Shown: piece after piece, positions 1 through 8,592 of the stretch
Position numbering within the stretch: the first letter of the stretch is position 1
Layout of the letters: each line of letters opens with the position of its first letter
Source: Pseudoflavonifractor sp050943825
Lineage (GTDB): Bacteria > Bacillota > Clostridia > Oscillospirales > Oscillospiraceae
DNA: 64,000 nucleotides
Assembly: GCF_050943825.1 (NCBI RefSeq)
Contig: NZ_JBMNPX010000014.1
Span: 1 to 64,000, forward strand
Direction: 5' to 3'
Notes under the pieces: model-generated
Databases searched by the model: none
Seen by the model: only the letters and a program-made list of their open reading frames with translations
Told to the model about the DNA's origin: nothing
Made by a program: the position numbers and the translations under genes

Positions 1-60
1 GCTTTGCATGAGGGCGACTGGGGCCGATAAATGCCCGGAAGCCCTTGAAATCAGGGCTTT

Positions 61-117
61 CAGGCAAAAAGAAAGAACTGCAATCCTGATACCCATTGTA
101 TCAAAATTGCAGTTCTT
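61..117 (-). terminator. Rho-independent terminator of ssrA
   Basis: Perfect 12-bp inverted repeat (73-84 with 106-117, arm AAGAACTGCAAT). On the minus strand it is followed by a T-rich tract (61-72). It starts four bases past the CCA end of the tmRNA, so it ends the ssrA transcript. Confidence 0.85.
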
Positions 118-120
118 ATT

Positions 121-466
121 TGGTGGAGGCGAGGGGAGTCGAACCCCTGTCCGAAAACGCTTCAACGGGAACTTCTCCGGGCGCAGACGGTTATTTACAT
201 TCCCTTACCCAGGCGTGAGCCGTCACACTCAGGGGCTTGGTAGCTTCATTGTTCATGGTGCGCTCAAAGCTTTGCGCACACACGTGCACCACTCGTCGAC
301 GCCCAATCCCGGACCGTGGTCCTTCCGGGTTGGACGGCCGCGTTAAGCCGCGGCGAGAACTACGTTGTCGTCGTTCTTTAATTTATAAGTTGCCCGTTTT
401 AAGGTGGCCAGGCGCCACCGCCCGCTATTCCCGCCTCTACGTCCCCGTCGAAACCAGTACGCCCCC
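121..466 (-). ncRNA. ssrA: Transfer-messenger RNA (tmRNA)
   Basis: tmRNA rescues stalled ribosomes and tags the unfinished peptide for proteolysis, working with SmpB. The 5' end GGGGGCG (466-460) pairs with CGCCTCC before the encoded 3' ACCA (position 121 onward). The T-arm GGTTCGACTCC and the 5' motif CTGGTTTCGACGGG are typical of one-piece tmRNA, and 346 nt is a normal length. The internal reading frame ends NDDNVVLAAA-stop (about 337-370); the resume codon is probably the AAG or AAC just before it, which I cannot fix. Its partner smpB lies about 1 kb upstream on the same strand. Confidence 0.97.
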
Positions 467-499
467 ATGTCGTCGGAGCAAGCTCCATATCATTCGCTT

Positions 500-708
500 C
501 GCCGTAAACGGCAAAGCTCACTCATTCCGCTGCTCCTCCTCTTCCAGCCGAACCCGCTTCGCTGGGCTTCGTCTGGATTGGAGAACGGAACGAAAGTCAG
601 AGCGTCGGACCAATAGCACCCGCTTGACCACAAACGGCAAAGCTCGCTCATTCTGCTGCTCCTCCGCTCCGAACGAACCCGCTTGCGCTGGGCCTTGGCC
701 GGATGGGG
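500..708. repeat. Two imperfect direct repeats upstream of ssrA
   Basis: About 75 bp are repeated at roughly 500-577 and 626-708, sharing the core AAACGGCAAAGCTC and CTCATTC.GCTGCTCCTCC. Reading frames across them look like chance. They lie in the 5' flank of ssrA (minus strand), so duplicated promoter or leader DNA is possible. The rest of 467-854 shows no gene. Confidence 0.55.
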
Positions 709-811
709 AAACGATACCATCATTCTTCCATGGGAAAAGGGAGAAAGATAAAACAACGACGATTGTTCTTCTTGGATTCTCATCCGCCGGTAAGCGGAGA
801 GAATATTTCAT

Positions 812-836
812 CCGGCGGGGCGGGTAGCCCCGCCGG
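812..836 (-). terminator. GC-rich hairpin after ppiB
   Basis: Perfect 10-bp inverted repeat CCGGCGGGGC / GCCCCGCCGG with a 5-nt loop, 18 bp past the ppiB stop. There is no clear T-run, so it is a weak terminator or an mRNA 3'-end stabiliser. Confidence 0.45.
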
Positions 837-854
837 AGTGAAAGCAATGGGAAA

Positions 855-1379
855 TCAGACCTTCTCGGGGGCGGGATAGTCCACGCCGAAGGTCTCCACG
901 GTCACAGACTTCATCCGCTGATCCTTGCGGGGACGGTCGGTACGGACATCGCGGTCAGTGTAGACAATGGCGTCGGCCACGTCCATGCCCTCGATAACTT
1001 TGCCAAAGGCGGCGTAGTCGCCGTCCAGGTGGGGAGCCTTCTCCACCATGATGAAGAACTGGCTGCCGGCGGAGTTGGGATGCATGGCACGGGCCATGGA
1101 CAGCACGCCGCGGTCATGCTTCAGGTCGTTCTTCACACCGTTGCGGGCAAACTCGCCCTTGATGGTGTAGCCCGGGCCGCCCATGCCGGTGCCGTTGGGG
1201 CAGCCGCCCTGGATCATGAAGCCGGGGATGACCCGGTGGAAAATCAGGCCGTTATAGAAGCCGGACTGCACCAGGCTGATGAAATTGTTGACCGTATTGG
1301 GAGCCACGTCGGGATAGAGCTCGGCGACCATTTTGCCGCCGTCCTCCATCTCAATGGTAACCAGAGGATTCTGAGCCAT
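855..1379 (-). CDS. ppiB: Peptidyl-prolyl cis-trans isomerase, cyclophilin type
   Basis: Cyclophilin that interconverts cis and trans X-Pro bonds. There is no signal peptide, so it is cytosolic. The 174 residues are nearly all cyclophilin domain, with catalytic-core motifs FHRVIPGFMIQGG, SMARAMHPNSAGSQFFI and the substrate-pocket stretch DYAAFGKV. An in-frame ATG 9 nt upstream touches the AAGGAG ribosome site, so the second ATG (spacing 9) is the likely start. It lies 35 bp after smpB with no terminator between, so the two are probably cotranscribed. Confidence 0.95.
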   Translation of the reverse strand: MAQNPLVTIEMEDGGKMVAELYPDVAPNTVNNFISLVQSGFYNGLIFHRVIPGFMIQGGCPNGTGMGGPGYTIKGEFARNGVKNDLKHDRGVLSMARAMHPNSAGSQFFIMVEKAPHLDGDYAAFGKVIEGMDVADAIVYTDRDVRTDRPRKDQRMKSVTVETFGVDYPAPEKV

Positions 1380-1414
1380 GGGGAACATCTCCTTTCAGTA
1401 TGGGAAACCTTATC

Positions 1415-1882
1415 TCAGTAGCCGCCCCGGGACTTCATGGCCCGGTCCATCTCGCGCTTGGCGTCCTTGGCGGCGGCGGCGTCCCGCTTGTCATAGAGCT
1501 TCTTGCCCTTGGCAAGACCAACCTCCACCTTTACCCGCGCGTTGCGGAAATACAGGGAGAGAGGGATGAGAGAATAGCCGTCCACCTTGGTCTTCTGGAA
1601 CAGACGGAGAATCTCACGCTTGTGCATCAGAAGGCGGCGGGTACGGCGGGGGTCCTTGTTAAAAATATTGCCCTGCTCATAGGGGGAGATGTGCATCCCC
1701 ACCACGGACAGCTCCCCGTCCTTGACGATACAGAAGGCGTCCTTCAGGTTCACGTTGCCCTGACGGACAGACTTGACCTCAGTGCCGCAGAGCTCGATGC
1801 CGGCCTCATACTTATCCTCGATAAAATAATCGTGGTAGGCCTTGGGGTTCTTGGAGATAATTTTAATGCCCTTCTGGTCCAC
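1415..1882 (-). CDS. smpB: SsrA-binding protein SmpB
   Basis: SmpB binds tmRNA, mimics the anticodon arm and delivers tmRNA to stalled ribosomes. The reading frame is open far upstream, but AAGGAGGTG sits 7 nt before a GTG at 1882. That start gives 155 residues, the normal size, beginning VDQKGIKIISKN. Family motifs are visible: YFIEDKYEAGIELCGTEVKS, the basic DPRRTRRLLMHKREI region and the lysine/arginine-rich C-terminal tail. It shares strand and neighbourhood with ssrA. Confidence 0.96.
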   Translation of the reverse strand: MDQKGIKIISKNPKAYHDYFIEDKYEAGIELCGTEVKSVRQGNVNLKDAFCIVKDGELSVVGMHISPYEQGNIFNKDPRRTRRLLMHKREILRLFQKTKVDGYSLIPLSLYFRNARVKVEVGLAKGKKLYDKRDAAAAKDAKREMDRAMKSRGGY

Positions 1883-1954
1883 TGGGACGCACCTCCTTCC
1901 GGGCGGGTATGGCGGTGTGCGCCGGAAAGACGGCACAAATACCACTGTAAAAGT

Positions 1955-2084
1955 TATGATACCATGGAGCGGCAGCGGAATGGTATCATATGCCGTGTTT
2001 TTCGGTTGCCCCACAAGGGGCGAGAAAAACGGCTGAAAGAAAAGCATAATAGCCACTCTGTGGTTATTATACCATACCTGTCAA
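1955..2084 (-). promoter_or_regulatory. smpB promoter and structured leader
   Basis: On the minus strand TATAAT (2071-2066) is preceded by TGG, giving an extended -10; a TTGACA (2084-2079) lies too close to be its -35. The leader of about 180 nt contains two hairpins: 2033-1992 (arms GCCGTTTTTC / GAAAAACACGGC) and 1990-1955 (arms TATGATACCAT / ATGGTATCATA). They could attenuate transcription, but neither has a strong T-run. Confidence 0.5.
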
Positions 2085-2106
2085 GGGCTCAGACAGAGAG
2101 ATGTGC

Positions 2107-2601
2107 TCAGGCGGGAAAGTGGCGCAGCAGCACGGCCGGGGCGTCCTGTTCCAGAATGGAGCGGCCGTGCTCGGCCAGCCGGGCGTCCGGATGGGTGTCC
2201 GCGCCCTCAGTACGGCCAAACTCCGACAGACAGGCCGCCATGCCCCGCTCGCCGCCGGGAAGCGAGAGCCAGAAACGGCCGTCCAGCCAGGCCAGGGCGC
2301 TGTCCTGACACAGGGCGGGCAGGGCGCGGACGGCGGAGAGCAGTTCCTCAAAGCCGGAGAAGGAGAACCACTGCCGGGGCGGCGGCGCCACCCGGGCAAA
2401 GACCAGCACGCCGCAGGCCTCCGGGTAGGCTTCAATCTCAATGGGACCCTCCAGAGGCATGCCGGACCTGGCAAAGGCCGAGCGGGCCAGTTCCAGCGCC
2501 TCCTCCAGAGTGAGCTGGGCGGGCGTGAGCCCTCGCTCTTTCAGATCTGCCGCGGTGATGTACAGTACTGCGCTGCCGCTGCCGATGGATTGGATGGTCA
2601 T
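2107..2601 (-). CDS. MecA-like ClpC adaptor homologue
   Basis: MecA proteins hand substrates to ClpCP protease. The N-terminus follows the MecA pattern (MTIQSIGSGSAVLYIT, DLKERGL, LEGPIEIEAY), then a proline-rich break (APPPRQ) and a C-terminal part that could be the small ClpC-binding domain. At 164 residues it is shorter than Bacillus MecA (about 218). The start is the ATG 7 nt after AAGGAGG (MTIQ), not the longer upstream frame. It could instead be a divergent adaptor with other targets. Confidence 0.62.
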   Translation of the reverse strand: MTIQSIGSGSAVLYITAADLKERGLTPAQLTLEEALELARSAFARSGMPLEGPIEIEAYPEACGVLVFARVAPPPRQWFSFSGFEELLSAVRALPALCQDSALAWLDGRFWLSLPGGERGMAACLSEFGRTEGADTHPDARLAEHGRSILEQDAPAVLLRHFPA

Positions 2602-2751
2602 AGAACGGACCTCCTTGCTCTGATGAGAAAATGGGCCGCAAAACGGGCCGAATACCATGGCTATCATTATAGCGGGCCTGTTCGGCGGTGAATAGCTGTA
2701 ATGATTGGGGGAACTGGAAGAAGCGTCTCCGGGGTAGCGCTGAAATAGGGA

Positions 2752-2763
2752 TTATGCTATAAT
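2752..2763 (+). promoter_or_regulatory. Extended -10 promoter for the NUDIX-wal operon
   Basis: TATAAT at 2758-2763 preceded by TATGC, i.e. a TGC extended -10. No good -35 is seen. It lies about 90 bp upstream of the NUDIX start, between divergent genes. Confidence 0.6.
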
Positions 2764-2853
2764 AATACAATAGCGGAAAATTGGAACAGAGAGCATAACC
2801 TGAGCTATGCCGGATAATTCCATATGATACTTGAATAGATGGGGAGATTCATG

Positions 2854-3390
2854 ATGGAACTGACAGAAAAGACACTGGAGAGCCGGGAGATTTTCCGGGG
2901 ACGCATTGTCACCCTCAAGGTGGATAAAATCGAGCTGCCCGATGGGCATCAGTCGGGCAGAGAGGTGGTGGAGCACCCCGGCGGCGTAGCCGTGCTGCCC
3001 CTGGACGACCAGGACATGGTGACCCTGGTGCGGCAGTACCGCTATCCCTTCGGGAAGGTGATCACCGAACTGCCCGCCGGTAAGCTGGACGGCCCTGAGG
3101 ACCACCGGGCTGCCGCACTCCGGGAGCTGAGCGAGGAGGTTGGCCTGGAACCCGAGGAGCTGACCTACATGGGCTGCCTCTATGCGTCCCCCGGATTCTG
3201 CACCGAGGTGCTGCACATGTACCTGGCACGGGGACTGAAGCAGGGCGCCTGCCATCCCGACGAGGGCGAGTTCCTGGAGCGGATCAAGGTACCCTTCGAA
3301 GAGCTGGTGGAGCAGGTCATGAACAACGAGATTTCCGACGCCAAAACAGTGGCGGCGGTGCTGAAGGCAAAGGTGCTGTTGGGGCGGTGA
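2854..3390 (+). CDS. NUDIX hydrolase, ADP-ribose pyrophosphatase type
   Basis: Hydrolyses nucleoside diphosphate-linked compounds; the overall layout matches ADP-ribose pyrophosphatases (NudF). The NUDIX box is complete at about residues 76-98 (G76, E82, REL at 90-92, SEEVGL to 98), giving the metal-binding glutamates. 178 residues is typical. GGGGAG at 2841-2846 favours the second ATG of ATGATG, at 2854. walR starts 25 bp after the stop, so the gene may head the wal operon. Confidence 0.88.
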   Translation: MELTEKTLESREIFRGRIVTLKVDKIELPDGHQSGREVVEHPGGVAVLPLDDQDMVTLVRQYRYPFGKVITELPAGKLDGPEDHRAAALRELSEEVGLEPEELTYMGCLYASPGFCTEVLHMYLARGLKQGACHPDEGEFLERIKVPFEELVEQVMNNEISDAKTVAAVLKAKVLLGR

Positions 3391-3415
3391 GAGGCCGCCT
3401 GCAGAGGAGGCAGTC

Positions 3416-4120
3416 ATGAACAAGCGCATTCTCATTGTGGAAGACGAGAAAAATATTGTGGACATCCTCAGCTTCAACCTGGGCCGGGAGGGCTACGAGA
3501 CCCTGGAGGCCTATGACGGTCAGTCCGGGCTCCAGCTGGCCCTGGAGCAGGACCCCGATCTGGTGTTGCTGGACCTGATGCTGCCCAAAATGAACGGCTT
3601 TGACGTGTGCCGCAGCATCCGGGCGGAGGGGAGAAACACCCCGGTCATCATGCTCACCGCCCGCGAGGAGGAGAACGACAAGGTCATGGGCCTGGAGCTG
3701 GGCGCCGACGACTATATCACCAAACCCTTCTCCATGCGGGAGCTGCTGGCACGGGTGAAGGCCAATATCCGCCGCCGGGAGATGGGAGGCGGCGCACCTG
3801 CCGCGCCCCAGGGTACCAGCAGGCTGGAGGCCGGGCGCATCTCGGTGGACCAGGACCTGATGGTGGCCTACAAGGATGGAAAAGCCTTGGACCTGACCCA
3901 GCGGGAGTATGAACTGCTGCGGTTCCTGGCCGCCCGGCCGGGAAAGGTGTTCTCCCGGGAGGCCCTGATGGAAAACGTGTGGAACTACGAGGGCTATGTG
4001 GGCGACGTCCGGGCTGTGGACGTGGCGGTCCGCCGCCTGCGGGAAAAAGTGGAGGACGACCCGGCTGCGCCCCAGATTATTGTCACCAGACGGGGCCAGG
4101 GCTACCTGCTCAACCCGTAA
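3416..4120 (+). CDS. walR: WalR-type response regulator (OmpR/PhoB family)
   Basis: DNA-binding regulator of cell-wall metabolism. The receiver domain (1-120) has D10, phospho-acceptor D53 in LLDLMLP, T81 and K103. The winged-helix effector (about 137-234) ends in VTRRGQGYLLNP. walK, yycH and yycI follow, which identifies it as WalR rather than PhoP. RBS GAGGAGG lies 7 nt before the ATG. A diverged second copy of its last codons lies about 160 bp downstream. Confidence 0.92.
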   Translation: MNKRILIVEDEKNIVDILSFNLGREGYETLEAYDGQSGLQLALEQDPDLVLLDLMLPKMNGFDVCRSIRAEGRNTPVIMLTAREEENDKVMGLELGADDYITKPFSMRELLARVKANIRRREMGGGAPAAPQGTSRLEAGRISVDQDLMVAYKDGKALDLTQREYELLRFLAARPGKVFSREALMENVWNYEGYVGDVRAVDVAVRRLREKVEDDPAAPQIIVTRRGQGYLLNP

Positions 4121-4277
4121 CAGGAGAAGGCCCGGGCCGGGTCGTCCTCCACTGCGAAAAGGGACAAAGGGGACCCCGCAGGAACCAGGCAAAGCGGTTC
4201 CTGTGGGGAGAGGAGCCGCAAGGGAGCGGAGTGAATCCTGGCCGGCAGGCCGGGGAGAACGGTGCGGACTTTGCGGC

Positions 4278-4340
4278 GACGAGGCTCAGCCCCAGCTCAT
4301 CGTGACACGGCGGGGGCAGGGATACCTGTTGAGCACATAA
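4278..4340 (+). pseudogene. Remnant of a second walR 3' end
   Basis: Codons 4287-4340 read QPQLIVTRRGQGYLLST-stop, against PQIIVTRRGQGYLLNP-stop at the real walR end. Most differences are at synonymous positions, so it looks like the end of a diverged homologous gene rather than a recent copy. It is in a different frame from walR and has no start. The 157 bp between the two (4121-4277) hold a hairpin (CAGGAACC / GGTTCCTG, about 4178-4204) and no recognisable gene. Confidence 0.8.
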
Positions 4341-4405
4341 GGATATTTCGATAAAAGCAAAGCCCATGAGACAGTTCGGAAAACACTTCAGGAGGTGAGG
4401 ACGCC

Positions 4406-6193
4406 GTGTTCAGAAGCCTGCATATGAAGCTGGTGCTCATTATGGTGCTGCTCATTGTGTCGCTGATGACGGTGGTGGGGGCGTTTCTGGTCAATTCGGT
4501 GTCCGCCTTCTACCTGACGGAATTTTATGACCAGATGCACACCGTATTCCGCTCCGATAACGAGACCCTGGCCCGTGACCTGCAGGCCGAGGCAGGAGAG
4601 GGGCAGAGCGATGTGGACGTGATTCAGGACGTGCTCAAGAGCTACATCGGCGCCCTGGGCATTGACAACCGCCACCGCAACTACTTTATCCTGGACGGTT
4701 CCACCGGCAAGTGCCTGGCCGCCTCCGACGAGGAGAAGGGTGCCAACCTGCGCATTACCCCCAACATCACCGCCGCCATCCAGAACCAGGAGGGGAACAT
4801 GAAGGATGTTTCCGCCGACTACATGGATGTGGCGGTGCCCATCCAGCGGGGGGAGAACCGGTACATCATCTACATCCTGGACGACCGTACCACGGTCCAG
4901 AACCTGAACGCCCAGCTCTTCCAGCTGATCCTGGAGGCGCTGGCCTTTGGACTGGTTATCTCCATCCTGCTCTCCTTCCTCCTCTCCAAGACCATGATCA
5001 CCCCCATCGAGCGGCTGACCACAGGCGCCGAGCGGGTGGCAAAGGGAGACTTCTCACACAAGATTGAGGTGGCCTCCAAGGACGAGATCGGCGTGCTCAC
5101 CGGTACCTTCAACAACATGGCCCGGCAGCTGCGGGACACCATCCAGGAGGCGGAGAACGAGCGGAACAAGCTGGGTACCCTCTTCCTCCACATGACCGAC
5201 GGTGTGGTGGCCTTCTCACGGGACGGGGCGGTCATCCAGTGTAACCCCGCTGCTGAGCGGATGCTCCGCCGGACCATCCCCGTGGGGGGCAGCGAGGTGA
5301 CCTATGACACACTCTTCGGCGACATCGCCGCCCTGCCCTCCGTGCTGGCCGTGGAGCAGCCCGGCTATCTGGACGGCGAGCGGGAGATTGACGGCACTAT
5401 CCTGGAGCTGCTGCTGGCACCCTTCTCCGGCGAGAGCGCCGGCGGCGTCATGGTGGTAATCCACGACGTCACCGAGCAGCGCAAGACCGAGGAGATGCGC
5501 CGGGAGTTCGTGGCCAATGTGTCCCACGAGCTGCGCACGCCCCTGACCAATATCCGCAGCTACGCCGAGACCCTGGTGGACAACGCAGGCGAGTTGCCCC
5601 CCAACACAGAGAAAAACTTCCTGGGCGTCATCCTCAACGAGTCCGACCGGATGACCCACATCGTCCAGGACCTGCTCACCCTGTCCCGGTTCGACTCGGG
5701 CCACAGTGAGCTCAAGCTGGCGCCCTTCTCCTTTGAAGGGGCCATCCGGGATGTATACAACGCCGTTCTGCTGGACGCCCAGCGCCACGGACACACCGTC
5801 CGCCTGGGGATTGAGGAGGATTTGCCCAACATTGTGGGAGACAGGGAACGGATTCTCCAGGTGATGATGAACGTGGTGTCCAATGCCATCAAATACACGC
5901 CCGACGGCGGCAGCATCTATATCTCCGCCGGACGGCTGAGAGACCGGGTGTGGATGGAGGTGGCCGACAACGGCATCGGTATCCCGCCCGCCGACCGGCC
6001 CCGCATCTTTGAGCGGTTCTACCGGGTGGACAAAGCCCGCTCCAGGGAGTCCGGAGGCACCGGCCTGGGGCTCTCTATTGCAAAGGAGATCATTGACCGA
6101 CACGAGGGCGTCATTCGCCTGGTGGACAAGGACGGCCCCGGCCTGACGGTTCGGGTGGAGCTGAAGATTGAGGGGCCTGGCCATGGAGCGTAG
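4406..6193 (+). CDS. walK: WalK-type sensor histidine kinase
   Basis: Membrane kinase partner of WalR. TM1 (about 9-29), extracellular sensor (30-170), TM2 (173-195), HAMP (195-250), PAS (about 255-355), HisKA with H374 in NVSHELRTPL, and an ATPase domain (to 588) with NAIKYTPDGG, DNGIGIPP and GGTGLGLSI. 595 residues compares with about 610 in Bacillus. The start is GTG, 10 nt after GGAGG. It overlaps yycH by 11 bp, so translation is probably coupled. Confidence 0.92.
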   Translation: MFRSLHMKLVLIMVLLIVSLMTVVGAFLVNSVSAFYLTEFYDQMHTVFRSDNETLARDLQAEAGEGQSDVDVIQDVLKSYIGALGIDNRHRNYFILDGSTGKCLAASDEEKGANLRITPNITAAIQNQEGNMKDVSADYMDVAVPIQRGENRYIIYILDDRTTVQNLNAQLFQLILEALAFGLVISILLSFLLSKTMITPIERLTTGAERVAKGDFSHKIEVASKDEIGVLTGTFNNMARQLRDTIQEAENERNKLGTLFLHMTDGVVAFSRDGAVIQCNPAAERMLRRTIPVGGSEVTYDTLFGDIAALPSVLAVEQPGYLDGEREIDGTILELLLAPFSGESAGGVMVVIHDVTEQRKTEEMRREFVANVSHELRTPLTNIRSYAETLVDNAGELPPNTEKNFLGVILNESDRMTHIVQDLLTLSRFDSGHSELKLAPFSFEGAIRDVYNAVLLDAQRHGHTVRLGIEEDLPNIVGDRERILQVMMNVVSNAIKYTPDGGSIYISAGRLRDRVWMEVADNGIGIPPADRPRIFERFYRVDKARSRESGGTGLGLSIAKEIIDRHEGVIRLVDKDGPGLTVRVELKIEGPGHGA

Positions 6194-7526
6194 AAAAAAA
6201 CGCAGACGCCTGATAGAACTATGCAAGGACATCCTCATTGTCCTGCTGGCGCTGTCCGCCGTCTACCTCACCATGCGGACCCAGATCGGCGGCCTGGCGG
6301 GCTGGGACGGAGGCTGGCTCAGTGGGATATTCAGCGGAAAGCCCGTGGGCCTGCTGCCGGTACAGGAGGAGACAACCGTCAGCATACAGCCCAGACCCGT
6401 GCGCATGTCGGTGCAGCTGGGCAGCGGCGGCCGGTACGGCGTGCAGTACGACCAGACCGCTGTGGACGCCCTGTTTGACGCCACCGCAAGCCTCCTGGGC
6501 GACGCCCTGGGCAGCGCCCAGGAGCCGGTTCAGGTCACCGAGGCCGCCTGGCGGAACGCGCTGTCCAACGCATGGGGTATCTACTTTGATTTCCGGGGGA
6601 CGGTTCCCCTGACTGTGCTCTCATCCGCCCTGTCCGGCGGCGCGGTCAATCAGGCGCTGCCTGAGGAGGGGGTCCGGCGGCTCCTGCTGGCTGAGGAGGA
6701 CGGTGCCGTGCGCCTGTATTATAGTAATGAGAGCACCGGCCTGTACTATGCCTGTGACACGGCAGAAGCGCTGAGCGGGCCTGTCCAGACCGCGGCGGCC
6801 GCATACAGCCCCAACGGAACTGTATTTGCCTATGAGACCAGCTATACGGAACTGGCACCCTATGTGATGGTGGCTGCCACCCAGGCGGCACCCAAGGTAT
6901 ACCACGCGTCCAACCCGGTGGCACAGATGAGCGAGACTGACCGGGAGGGACTCATGGAGTCCCTGGGCTTCCATCCCCAGTCCAACAACAGCTATCGCAG
7001 CGGGGACGGGCTGATTGTCAGTGAGTGGCCCGACCGGCTGAGTATTCTGGACGACGGCCATGTGCGCTACGAGACATCTGCCTCCGATGAGCCCAAGTAT
7101 CCTGTTGGTACGGCGGGAGAGCCGGTGGATGCCAAGGCTGTGGCCGAGGCTACATGGTCCGTGGCAGAGCAGACCCTGGGTGAGTCCTGCGGTGCGGCCA
7201 GACTCTATCTCATCGGCGTGGAGCAGATGGGTGAGGACGAGTGGCAGGCGGACTATGGCTACTGCCTCAACGGTGCGGCGGTGGAGCTGGGAAGCGAGGG
7301 CTATGCCGCCCGCTTCATTATCCAGGACGGACAAATTACGGAGTTTGAGCTCTTTTTCCGCAGCTATACCGACACAGGTGAGCAGTCCATCGTGCTGCCT
7401 GAGGCCCAGGCCGCCGCGGCCATGTCCGCCCAGAAGGCAGAGGGCAGCGAGCTGCTGCTGGCCTATGAGGACAGCGGTGCCACTGAGCTGCTGAAGGCGA
7501 AGTGGATTGCCATACAGGACCCTTGA
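6183..7526 (+). CDS. yycH: YycH-like regulator of WalK
   Basis: In Bacillus, YycH is a membrane protein with a large extracytoplasmic part that together with YycI restrains WalK. Here the N-terminus is highly basic (MERRKKRRR), followed by one membrane segment (about 17-33) and an external domain to residue 447. A TTG 15 nt upstream is in frame, but the ATG follows GAGGGG by 7 nt. Sequence similarity to YycH is weak by eye; the call rests on position and topology. Confidence 0.75.
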   Translation: MERRKKRRRLIELCKDILIVLLALSAVYLTMRTQIGGLAGWDGGWLSGIFSGKPVGLLPVQEETTVSIQPRPVRMSVQLGSGGRYGVQYDQTAVDALFDATASLLGDALGSAQEPVQVTEAAWRNALSNAWGIYFDFRGTVPLTVLSSALSGGAVNQALPEEGVRRLLLAEEDGAVRLYYSNESTGLYYACDTAEALSGPVQTAAAAYSPNGTVFAYETSYTELAPYVMVAATQAAPKVYHASNPVAQMSETDREGLMESLGFHPQSNNSYRSGDGLIVSEWPDRLSILDDGHVRYETSASDEPKYPVGTAGEPVDAKAVAEATWSVAEQTLGESCGAARLYLIGVEQMGEDEWQADYGYCLNGAAVELGSEGYAARFIIQDGQITEFELFFRSYTDTGEQSIVLPEAQAAAAMSAQKAEGSELLLAYEDSGATELLKAKWIAIQDP

Positions 7527-7544
7527 GAAGTGAGGTGAACCGCC

Positions 7545-8369
7545 TTGGAGTGGTCCAAGATTAAGAATATTGTGCTGCTCATGCTTCTGGCGGTGAACCT
7601 GTTCCTGCTGGTGCTGGTGGCGGATCAGGAGAGGAAATCCGCTGTCTATCAGGAGGAAGCCCGCACCGGCGCGGTGGAAATCCTGGCGGCAGCCAACATC
7701 CACATGGACATGGAGGCTCTGCCCCCTGAGAGCAGGCTGCACACCATGGCTGTGGAGCGGGACCGGACTACGGAGGATACCATGGCCAAGGCCCTGCTGG
7801 GAGAGAGCGTGAAGTCGGGCGATCTGGGACCGGTCACCTACACAGGCAGCTACGGTGAGGGACAGTTCCTCAGCGATGGCAAGTTCTCCTTTACCTTTGA
7901 TGAGAACAGTGTACCGGTGGGTGAAAAGACGCCGGAGGAGCATGGGCAGCAGCTGCTGGAAAAGGCGGGCTACCCATGCCAGGTGCTGGAGAGCCGTGAG
8001 CAGGAGGATGGAACCGTTCTGGTGACAGTACAGCAGCTGTGGGATGGCAGCCCGGTGTTCAACAGCGTGGCTGAACTGACCTATGTGGATGGCAGCCTGC
8101 GGAGTATCCGGGGCCAGCGGCTGATGGGCATCCCTGAGCCGGAGGCCGGGAGTGAACCCCTGGATGTGGCCACTATTCTGCTGCGCTTTCTCAGCGGTGT
8201 GCAGGACGGCGGTTATGTATGCAGCAAAATTATCAGCATGACGGCGGGCTATGAGGTTACCCTGTCCAGCACGGGCAGCGCGGCTCTGGATCCAGTATGG
8301 CTGATTACAACCAACACGGTTCCGTTCTATGTGGATGGAACCGATGGGACGGTCCGGCAGGCGGAATAA
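7545..8369 (+). CDS. yycI: YycI-like regulator of WalK
   Basis: Starts MEWSKIKNIVLLMLLAVNLFLL, the characteristic YycI N-terminus with a single membrane helix, followed by an extracellular domain of about 240 residues. The start is TTG behind GAGGTG. It is the last gene of the wal operon and ends 19 bp before a strong terminator. The usual fifth gene, walJ, is not here but at 29,023. Confidence 0.82.
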   Translation: MEWSKIKNIVLLMLLAVNLFLLVLVADQERKSAVYQEEARTGAVEILAAANIHMDMEALPPESRLHTMAVERDRTTEDTMAKALLGESVKSGDLGPVTYTGSYGEGQFLSDGKFSFTFDENSVPVGEKTPEEHGQQLLEKAGYPCQVLESREQEDGTVLVTVQQLWDGSPVFNSVAELTYVDGSLRSIRGQRLMGIPEPEAGSEPLDVATILLRFLSGVQDGGYVCSKIISMTAGYEVTLSSTGSAALDPVWLITTNTVPFYVDGTDGTVRQAE

Positions 8370-8387
8370 GATTAACAAGAACATGAA

Positions 8388-8431
8388 AGCGCTCTCTCCT
8401 TACTTTTTAAGTGAGGAGAGAGCGCTTTTTT
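8388..8431 (+). terminator. Terminator of the wal operon
   Basis: Stem AGCGCTCTCTCCT / AGGAGAGAGCGCT (13 bp) followed by TTTTTT. Confidence 0.92.
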
Positions 8432-8592
8432 GCTGTGGGGGAGACAGATATGGGGCTTTTTTCGAGAAAAGGGCGGAATATGTACGTAGGGGGGAAACCG
8501 GATGGCCCGGAACGTGCAACAAATGCCGCCCGGACAGGGAAGGGTGAAGGGCCCATAGGGGCACAGACAAAACAGGGAAAAGGAGCAATGCC

